21,435 nt of DNA, taken from NCBI GenBank assembly GCA_002304835.1, contig DBPK01000006.1:708-22142 (forward strand), written 5' to 3'. Made by a program: the position numbers and the translations under genes. Origin of the DNA: Firmicutes bacterium UBA1422. Its GTDB lineage: Bacteria > Bacillota > Clostridia > Peptostreptococcales > Anaerovoracaceae. Positions 14,609 through 19,810 of this stretch are shown here, in pieces (the first letter of the stretch is position 1; the number at the start of each line of letters is the position of its first letter). The notes beneath the pieces were generated by a model, which was given only the letters and a program-made list of their open reading frames with translations, searched no databases and was not told the origin of the DNA.

Positions 14609-17600
14609 TTATTTATTTACGTTTTTTCTTCTTATTGCCAGAGGAGTTACGATACCCGTCATACCAAGAAGTGCAAGCAATATCCAAAGTCCCATATTGG
14701 AATCATCTCCTGTCTTTGAACTTTCAGAAGTTGCCGATACCTTGACAGTATGGATTATGGGCTCATCGTAATAATCATTTCCGGAAGTTGTGAATTTGTT
14801 GATGATCAAAGCGGATCCCATATAGTCTTTTTCAGGTTCAAGGACTATTGCCTCACATCCCGAATACTCTATCTGAGCACTTTTGATACCTTCCATTCCA
14901 AACTGTGTCATCGGATCTGTTATTATATTGCCGTTTTCATCGGTTTCCGCCACATAATATGTTTTTTCAATATCCAGGCCTCCGCCAAATTCTTTGGTCT
15001 CTCCACCTTTAAGGGCCAAAAGAGGAATCATATCTCCATTTTGATCGGTAGCTCTTTCTGTCAGCTGCTGGTCAGTGAAGAGTGCCGCATAGAATGTCTT
15101 GTCCATATTCTTTTCCTGTCCGTTTACCAGAACATTCTTTGTTACACTTATGCCGCCGAAATAGAAATCCTGGTCCGTCCTGAAAGTATTTGTCACGGTC
15201 ATGCTTTGTTCATGGCTTTCGGTGTTTATCTGTATTTCTTCATTTCCTTCGTAGCCAAGATCCATGGTCCTTACGCCTTCAAAATCAAGCTTGCCCGTTA
15301 TATCGCCGGCATCTTTTAGGGGATTTCCGTCTTTATCGAGTTCATAAACAAAATATTCTCCGGTTCCCAGTCCGTCAAACACAGCCGGAGTCGTGGGAGT
15401 CACAACCGCTTCATCGATCTTTATCATTATCATGCTCTGTTCGGGAGGCGGTGTCGGGCCGTATTTGAAAAGCCCGACTTTGAATTCTGTTTCGTTCGTC
15501 AGTTTTTCTCCGTCAACGAAAAAGTCTTTGTTTACCGTTATCTTCCCTTCAAATGTGTTTGTGAATTCCTTGTCTGCGTCTCCCTCTTCTACAGTCTGAA
15601 CGGCCGTCATTGTCCCGTCTTCGTTATCGGTCACTTCAACCTTTATGACGAGCTTCTGATCATCATAGTCGATTCCTCCGGCACTGCCTGTGTCTTCTGT
15701 TATCATATAGTAGAAGGTTTCTCCGTCATCATCCTGGGTGTAGTCTATGTCTTTGAACTCTATGGAGCCGTCTGCGGCATTTGAAACATCACTGTCTGAC
15801 CATCCTCCGCTTACAGGTGTCCATGCTCCTTCCACTTTTTCCACTTGTGCAGCATCAAATGTGAAGTCTCCCGCAGAAAGGGTCATGTTTTCAAGTACCT
15901 TCTTGGCAGTCAGGTTTATGGTCTTTTCAGCACTGTATGTGTTTGTGAATTCCTTGTCGGCGTCTCCCTCTTCTACAGTCTGAGCGGCCGTCATGGTCCC
16001 GTCTTCGTTATCGGTCACTTCAACCTTTATGACGAGCTTCTGATCGTCATAGTCGATTCCTCCGGCACTGCCTGCGTCTTCTGTTATCATATAGTAGAAG
16101 GTTTTGCCGTCATCTTCCTGGGTGTAGTCTATGTCCTTGAACTCTATGGAGCCGTCTGCGGCATTTGAAACATCACTGTCTGACCATCCTCCGCTTACAG
16201 GTGTCCATGCTCCTTCCACTTTTTCCACTTGTGCAGCATCAAATGTGAAGTCTCCCGCAGAAAGGGTCATGTTTTCAAGTACCTTCTTGGCTGTCAGGTT
16301 TATGGTCTTTTCAGCACTGTATGTGTTTGTAAAACTTGGTACGCAACCTCCCGTGAGTTCTACGGTGTATTCGTCCGAATCATCCTTGGCATAGTATGTT
16401 ACTTCAAAGTCGAGAGTTCCGTCATGATCAGTATCCTTGACTTCGACTTTTGCAAGATAAGACTCATCTGAATAATCTATGTAGCTCTTGTTTGCCAGAG
16501 TACCTGCCGTGCTGTCCTCTGAAATCAGATAATAATAGGTGTTTCCTATGTCATCCTGATCATAGCTTAATGAAAATCCCACTATGCCAAGAGCTAAGTT
16601 TGTTACAGATGTGGAAAATGCCCCGTCTCCTGTTATTATATTTCCCTCCTCATCGGCTGCTTGTGCTTTGAAGGAGAACTCTCCTCCCGAAAGGGTTTTG
16701 TTATAATTCTTAAAAGCTGCCAGGGGTACTGTTCCCTGGGCATAATATCTGCTGTAATAGATCTTTATTGTATTTTTGCTCTGATCAGAATCTATTGCAA
16801 GGCTTTTTGCTGTATCCGAATCTCCGTATTCGGTCTTGATGTAATCATATCCGGCTTTTTCACCTGCTGCTTTTAGCCCTGCATCGGTCTTGTTCGTACA
16901 ACCTACTATTGCGTTGAGTTTGTCTGTCAGCGAATCATCCTTTGTATAGGTCAATCCACCGTTCTCACTGTAATAGTACTCGACTGTATAATGTGTTATG
17001 GGCAGCTCCGGGTCGTTGAAGTCAGCAGTCTTAGCTACTCCGTCCCCATCTGTATAGGCAAGCTGTGCACCGTCATTGGTCAGCACATTTTCAAGCTCAG
17101 TTCCGGCCCCGTCAACATCAAGATCCACAAAATATGTGAATGTGTATTCTCCTGCCTTGACATTGCCGGTCGTCAGATGCCATGTGAACTGGTCTGTGCT
17201 CTCATCGTAGCTGTATGAACCCGCCACAGCTCCAGAAGGAACAGTTGTGGTTATGGGATAATTCACATTATCGGTTATTATTCCTTCAAACTTATACTGC
17301 ATATCATTTACAGTATCTGTGGAAAATCCCACCGGGTCTGTCACCGTCGCTCCCGATGCCTGTATTATCTCAGTTATGCTTTGTGAAATATTGGCAAATA
17401 CATCATCCAAATCACCGGAGCTTGCCGAGTAATATTTCCCTGCACTGGCCACATCCTGCATTGTCACTTTTGCGTTACTGTTTCCCGCAATGTCAAAGCC
17501 TATGGAATATATGGTAGTACCTTTCTGTTTGGCAAGGTATGCCTGAGAAACTGTTGCATGTCCGCAGTTCTCCACCCTATAACCATCCACGAAGTATCTG

Positions 17601-18295
17601 TAAAAACTATATGAAGGGCTGTTGGGAACAACATCGGTAGAAAACTCTGTAAGTATTGAACTGTAATTGGTAAGCACATCATCGCTGTCGGCAATAGCCT
17701 TTGTGGCTTTAAAACTGTAAGAAGGTTCTCCATCGGAAAGAACCACCAGGAATTCATTGTCAGCCGTTACGCCGTCAAGGGATTGCTGCCCTATTTTTAT
17801 CCCGTCCTGTATATGCGTTCCGTAATCCCAGGAAAGATCATCAATATTGTTTTTTATCTCTGTCGCATTGCCTGAAAACCCATGGTTCTGATCGGCTCTG
17901 TCATTGTACCCGACCAGAGCTATCTGAGTATTTGCAGTGTTTCCGGGGGGTAACATCTGATCCACAAAATCCATTGCAGTATCTTTCATATCGCTAAATT
18001 TGGTACTCCCCCCGCTCACCATGCTGCTGGAACAATCAAGCACCAGTACTATCCTGGATGTTGCACTGCTGGTTATTTCGATCTCTCCGCTGTTGACTGT
18101 AAGACTGACTTCTGCGATACCTTCATCGAAATCGACCCACTGGGCTGTCTTGTCCACTGTCACAGGGATCTCGGTATCGTCTCCGCCGTCAGTGGCGAAG
18201 GCGAAGTTTACACCCATGCCCGTAAATGCCATGGTCAGGGTGAGGATCCATGCAACCGATTTTTTGCGGAATCCTTTTCTCCTTTTCATAATCAT
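14609..18295 (-). CDS. Large cell-wall adhesin: vWA domain plus pilin-type isopeptide domains
   Basis: This is a 1228-residue secreted surface protein, probably a tip adhesin or pilin-like stalk. It has a basic, hydrophobic signal peptide with likely cleavage after AFA near residue 34. A von Willebrand A domain (about 80-310) has a complete MIDAS motif, DCSSS (87-91), and LSDGE near 186-190. A linker with a MucBP-like YTVEYYYSENG stretch follows (about 435-515). Five domains then show the Lys/Glu/Asn pattern of intramolecular isopeptide bonds: K529/E593/N657, K670 or K671/E739/N785, K798 or K799/E867/N913, K923/E985/N1036 and K1053/E1117/N1166. The tail has SSKTGDDS (1192-1199), a hydrophobic segment and RRKNVNK, a non-LPXTG sorting signal. 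The ATG at 18295 lies seven bases after AAGGAG. No sortase gene is in the window. Transcription is predicted to depend on upstream c-di-GMP riboswitches. The ligand is unknown. Confidence 0.92.
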   Translation of the reverse strand: MIMKRRKGFRKKSVAWILTLTMAFTGMGVNFAFATDGGDDTEIPVTVDKTAQWVDFDEGIAEVSLTVNSGEIEITSSATSRIVLVLDCSSSMVSGGSTKFSDMKDTAMDFVDQMLPPGNTANTQIALVGYNDRADQNHGFSGNATEIKNNIDDLSWDYGTHIQDGIKIGQQSLDGVTADNEFLVVLSDGEPSYSFKATKAIADSDDVLTNYSSILTEFSTDVVPNSPSYSFYRYFVDGYRVENCGHATVSQAYLAKQKGTTIYSIGFDIAGNSNAKVTMQDVASAGKYYSASSGDLDDVFANISQSITEIIQASGATVTDPVGFSTDTVNDMQYKFEGIITDNVNYPITTTVPSGAVAGSYSYDESTDQFTWHLTTGNVKAGEYTFTYFVDLDVDGAGTELENVLTNDGAQLAYTDGDGVAKTADFNDPELPITHYTVEYYYSENGGLTYTKDDSLTDKLNAIVGCTNKTDAGLKAAGEKAGYDYIKTEYGDSDTAKSLAIDSDQSKNTIKIYYSRYYAQGTVPLAAFKNYNKTLSGGEFSFKAQAADEEGNIITGDGAFSTSVTNLALGIVGFSLSYDQDDIGNTYYYLISEDSTAGTLANKSYIDYSDESYLAKVEVKDTDHDGTLDFEVTYYAKDDSDEYTVELTGGCVPSFTNTYSAEKTINLTAKKVLENMTLSAGDFTFDAAQVEKVEGAWTPVSGGWSDSDVSNAADGSIEFKDIDYTQEDDGKTFYYMITEDAGSAGGIDYDDQKLVIKVEVTDNEDGTMTAAQTVEEGDADKEFTNTYSAEKTINLTAKKVLENMTLSAGDFTFDAAQVEKVEGAWTPVSGGWSDSDVSNAADGSIEFKDIDYTQDDDGETFYYMITEDTGSAGGIDYDDQKLVIKVEVTDNEDGTMTAVQTVEEGDADKEFTNTFEGKITVNKDFFVDGEKLTNETEFKVGLFKYGPTPPPEQSMIMIKIDEAVVTPTTPAVFDGLGTGEYFVYELDKDGNPLKDAGDITGKLDFEGVRTMDLGYEGNEEIQINTESHEQSMTVTNTFRTDQDFYFGGISVTKNVLVNGQEKNMDKTFYAALFTDQQLTERATDQNGDMIPLLALKGGETKEFGGGLDIEKTYYVAETDENGNIITDPMTQFGMEGIKSAQIEYSGCEAIVLEPEKDYMGSALIINKFTTSGNDYYDEPIIHTVKVSATSESSKTGDDSNMGLWILLALLGMTGIVTPLAIRRKNVNK
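15554..15937 (-). repeat. 384 bp tandem repeat, promoter-distal copy (isopeptide domain 3)
   Basis: This copy and the next (15938-16321) are head-to-tail duplicates with a 384 bp period. They differ at about ten bases and four amino acids (E/D, K/E, A/T and A/V) over 128 residues. The repeat encodes one complete isopeptide domain, from the AKKVLENMTLSAGDFTF strand to the EFTNT strand. The near identity points to a recent duplication or ongoing homogenisation. Confidence 0.95.
15938..16321 (-). repeat. 384 bp tandem repeat, promoter-proximal copy (isopeptide domain 2)
   Basis: This is the partner of the copy at 15554-15937, in the same frame and orientation, with the following nine bases (16322-16330) still matching the repeat start. 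The period is a multiple of three, so loss or gain of a unit by recombination keeps the reading frame and would change only the number of stalk domains. Confidence 0.95.
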
Positions 18296-18360
18296 CTCCG
18301 TTCTCCTTCCGTTTCCATGTGACTTTTTTACAGTCTTCCTGTCTCCTTGGAGAAAACAAT

Positions 18361-18397
18361 AAAAAAATCACCATCTTTCGTTTCGGAAAAACGGTAA
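18361..18397 (-). terminator. Riboswitch 1 expression-platform terminator (T1)
   Basis: The minus-strand RNA forms a 12-bp stem with G-U pairs between TTACCGTTTTTC and GAAAGATGGTGA, loop CGAAAC, followed by seven T (18361-18367). The 5' arm includes the TTACCG that ends the c-di-GMP aptamer, so terminator and full aptamer compete for the same bases. It lies 65 nt before the adhesin start. Confidence 0.82.
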
Positions 18398-18496
18398 CTG
18401 GCTGTCTTAAACATATCTTTTCGTACATATCCCCTATTGCCGATTAAGACCCTTAAGTTTTGCGTCGCAGCCTCACGGCTGTTTTGCCTTTCTCAC
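18391..18496 (-). promoter_or_regulatory. Cyclic di-GMP-I (GEMM-I) riboswitch 1
   Basis: The minus-strand RNA has the GEMM-I landmarks in order. These are AAGGCAAAAC, a CAGCC-GTGA-GGCTG hairpin with a GNRA loop, CGACGCAAAAC, AAGGGTCTTA opening the second helix, and GACAGCCAGTTACCG closing it. The family binds c-di-GMP and often controls surface proteins, pili and motility. This copy is nearest to the adhesin gene and is followed by terminator T1. Confidence 0.93.
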
Positions 18497-18525
18497 TTTC
18501 CTTTTTTATACATATTTTGTGAAAA

Positions 18526-18560
18526 TAAAAAACCGCATAAACCTAAATGGTAAATACGGT
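18526..18560 (-). terminator. Riboswitch 2 expression-platform terminator (T2)
   Basis: ACCGTATTTACC pairs with GGTTTATGCGGT (10 pairs, including one G-U, around a two-base mismatch), loop ATTTA, followed by six T. As in T1, its 5' arm begins inside the conserved CTACCG end of the aptamer. Confidence 0.8.
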
Positions 18561-18655
18561 AGCTGGCTGTCTCGGTTGCCAAATTCCCCCCTGCTAACAA
18601 CTAAGACCCTTTTAGCTTTGCGTCACAGCCTCACGGCTGTTTTGCCTTTCTCATA
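18556..18655 (-). promoter_or_regulatory. Cyclic di-GMP-I (GEMM-I) riboswitch 2
   Basis: It shows the same landmarks as riboswitch 1: AAGGCAAAAC, the CAGCC-GTGA-GGCTG hairpin, TGACGCAAAGC, AAGGGTCTTAG and GAGACAGCCAGCTACCG. The 5' half is almost identical to that of riboswitch 1, including the stem and loop sequence that the family does not require. The two therefore look like products of a tandem duplication. It lies about 20 bases after the start site predicted from promoter P2. Confidence 0.94.
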
Positions 18656-18680
18656 TCCCAATATGTATTAACATAGTGGT

Positions 18681-18709
18681 ATTTTAGACCAATATTTAAA
18701 AAATGTCAA
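18681..18709 (-). promoter_or_regulatory. Promoter P2 driving riboswitches 2 and 1 and the adhesin gene
   Basis: A perfect TTGACA (18704-18709) and TAAAAT (18681-18686) are separated by 17 bp. The predicted start near 18674 puts riboswitch 2 at the very 5' end of the transcript, as expected for a cis-acting sensor. Confidence 0.78.
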
Positions 18710-18770
18710 GAAAAACCCTTCATGGTTTGGATAAAATACAACAAAGTTTGTTTTTTTTATGATTATGACT

Positions 18771-18804
18771 AAAAAAGAAGAACCGGCTAACACCGGCCCT
18801 TCTT
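18771..18804 (-). terminator. Terminator between riboswitch 3 and promoter P2 (T4)
   Basis: AAGAAGGGCCGG pairs with CCGGTTCTTCTT (12 pairs, two of them G-U), loop TGTTAG, followed by a T run. It lies about 95 bp after the riboswitch 3 terminator and closes that transcription unit before P2. Confidence 0.85.
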
Positions 18805-18893
18805 AAAATAACCTCTGCTATTGCAAAGTAAATACAATAACAGGAGGGGGGGGCATATTCATGCGGGTCTTTGCATGCTTTTTTGATAAGATG

Positions 18894-18920
18894 AAAAAAC
18901 TCCCGCCGCAAAGCAAGAGT
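18894..18920 (-). terminator. Riboswitch 3 expression-platform terminator (T3)
   Basis: ACTCTTGC pairs with GCGGGAGT (8 pairs, two G-U), followed by six T. It begins about six bases after a small CAGTT-GCAA-AACTG hairpin that borrows the conserved CAG of the aptamer end. Switching could therefore work through that small hairpin rather than through direct overlap. Confidence 0.68.
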
Positions 18921-18926
18921 ACAGTT

Positions 18927-19000
18927 TTGCAACTGGCTGTCATACCTTACGGCTTAGACCCTTTAGCTTTGCGCCACCGCCTTTCGGCGGATTTGCCTTA
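18927..19000 (-). promoter_or_regulatory. Cyclic di-GMP-I (GEMM-I) riboswitch 3, diverged copy
   Basis: It has AAGGCAAATC, a CCGCC-GAAA-GGCGG hairpin, TGGCGCAAAGC, AAAGGGTCTAAGCC and GACAGCCAGTTGC. The overall layout is clearly GEMM-I. It differs from the usual pattern in GGCGCAAAGC (family GACGCAAAGC) and in ending GTTGCAA instead of GTTACCG. No protein gene follows it before a second terminator, so its target is unclear. Confidence 0.88.
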
Positions 19001-19017
19001 TTTATTCGTCTTTTAGA

Positions 19018-19046
19018 AGTATAAAACAAATACTCTTCTTTGTAAA
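19018..19046 (-). promoter_or_regulatory. Promoter P3 upstream of riboswitch 3
   Basis: TTTACA (19041-19046) and TATACT (19018-19023) are separated by 17 bp. The predicted start near 19011 lies about ten bases before riboswitch 3, so this switch has its own transcription unit rather than depending on the P-II-like gene upstream. Confidence 0.7.
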
Positions 19047-19147
19047 GGTTTTTGAGCACAGTTTTAGAAAATGATACGCATAGCAGGGTTTTTTGGTCGT
19101 TTTTCGGACATGGTTATCACCGTGAGCATTCTATTCTCCTTGCGGTC

Positions 19148-19810
19148 TCATTCCAAGACTCCATAGACCTGACTCAGGTTCTGGATGAATATAATACCGT
19201 TGCCGGGCTTGTCTATTTCCATTTCGCTGCGTACATTTGAAACGACTTTTTCGGTTGTTTCACTGCTTACCACCACCATCACTATTTCTTTTTCGGGTTC
19301 TATATCCATGTTGAAAAGCTTGCTTTTTTCATGGACACCCGAGCCTCTTGCAAAAACTATGGTGGCTCCCTTGGCTCCGCCTTCTATGGCTGCAGAAGCG
19401 GCATCTTCACCTTTTCCTCTTTCTACAATAATATAAACACACTGATACATAGATCTCTCATCTCCTTTGTTCTTATCAAAACCGCTGCAACTGAGACAGC
19501 TCGAACCACACACAAAATCAACATCTGTCACAAATGCAGTGCCGTGGTTTTTTTTGTGGAATTTGAATTCTTTGCTTACTTTCTCAAGGAACAAGGTCCC
19601 TGCACTTTTTTCAGCAACGATAAATATGATCTCATTCTTTTCATAATTCAGTGACAATACATTAAGTATGGGGCTTTTGAATATATTGATCCCCAGAAAA
19701 ACAGTCCCTCCCGAAAGGCCGCTTCTTTTGGCTTCCTGAAGTATTTTGCTCCCTGTTCCTCTGCTGACCGTCACATAAATGAATATGAGTTTATTGTTTT
19801 CCGTATCCAT
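19148..19810 (-). CDS. P-II-like regulatory protein with two ferredoxin-like domains
   Basis: This 220-residue cytoplasmic protein looks like two P-II (GlnB-like) folds in tandem. The first half is about residues 6-97. The second is about 121-220, with AIEGGAKGATIVFARGSG and the EPEKEIVMVVV strand typical of P-II-type proteins found beside DUF1538 genes. P-II proteins usually bind nucleotides and gate a membrane partner, so it probably regulates the DUF1538 protein. A linker with three cysteines (C101, C105, C108) separates the halves. The frame extends upstream to 19855, but ATG 19810 is favoured by AGGAGG eight bases before it. This start overlaps the end of the DUF1538 gene by 20 bp, implying translational coupling. 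The exact ligand is unknown. Confidence 0.82.
   Translation of the reverse strand: MDTENNKLIFIYVTVSRGTGSKILQEAKRSGLSGGTVFLGINIFKSPILNVLSLNYEKNEIIFIVAEKSAGTLFLEKVSKEFKFHKKNHGTAFVTDVDFVCGSSCLSCSGFDKNKGDERSMYQCVYIIVERGKGEDAASAAIEGGAKGATIVFARGSGVHEKSKLFNMDIEPEKEIVMVVVSSETTEKVVSNVRSEMEIDKPGNGIIFIQNLSQVYGVLE

Larger units (their letters stand above)
18296..19147 (-). other. 852 bp non-coding leader block with three riboswitches
   Basis: No convincing protein gene lies here on either strand. In order of transcription it holds promoter P3 (19018-19046), riboswitch 3, its terminator, an AT-rich stretch with a run of eight C, a second terminator, promoter P2 (18681-18709), riboswitch 2 and its terminator. 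Riboswitch 1, its terminator and a 65-nt untranslated stretch ending in the adhesin ribosome binding site follow. Between the P-II-like gene and P3 (19047-19147) I see no clear terminator, so some read-through into riboswitch 3 is possible. Confidence 0.85.

Noticed and set aside
18189..18428. Minus-strand 79-codon frame overlapping the adhesin start
   Set aside because: It is a shadow of the riboswitch 1 terminator, the leader and the adhesin signal-peptide region in another frame.
18720..18932. Minus-strand 70-codon frame
   Set aside because: It spans two intrinsic terminators and overlaps the promoter P2 approach. It has no ribosome binding site and low-complexity composition.
18861..19016. 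Plus-strand open frame of about 50 codons with a purine-rich GGAG upstream
   Set aside because: It runs antisense through riboswitch 3 and its terminator. Its predicted residues are just the translated riboswitch complement, and similar phantom frames occur over the other two switches.
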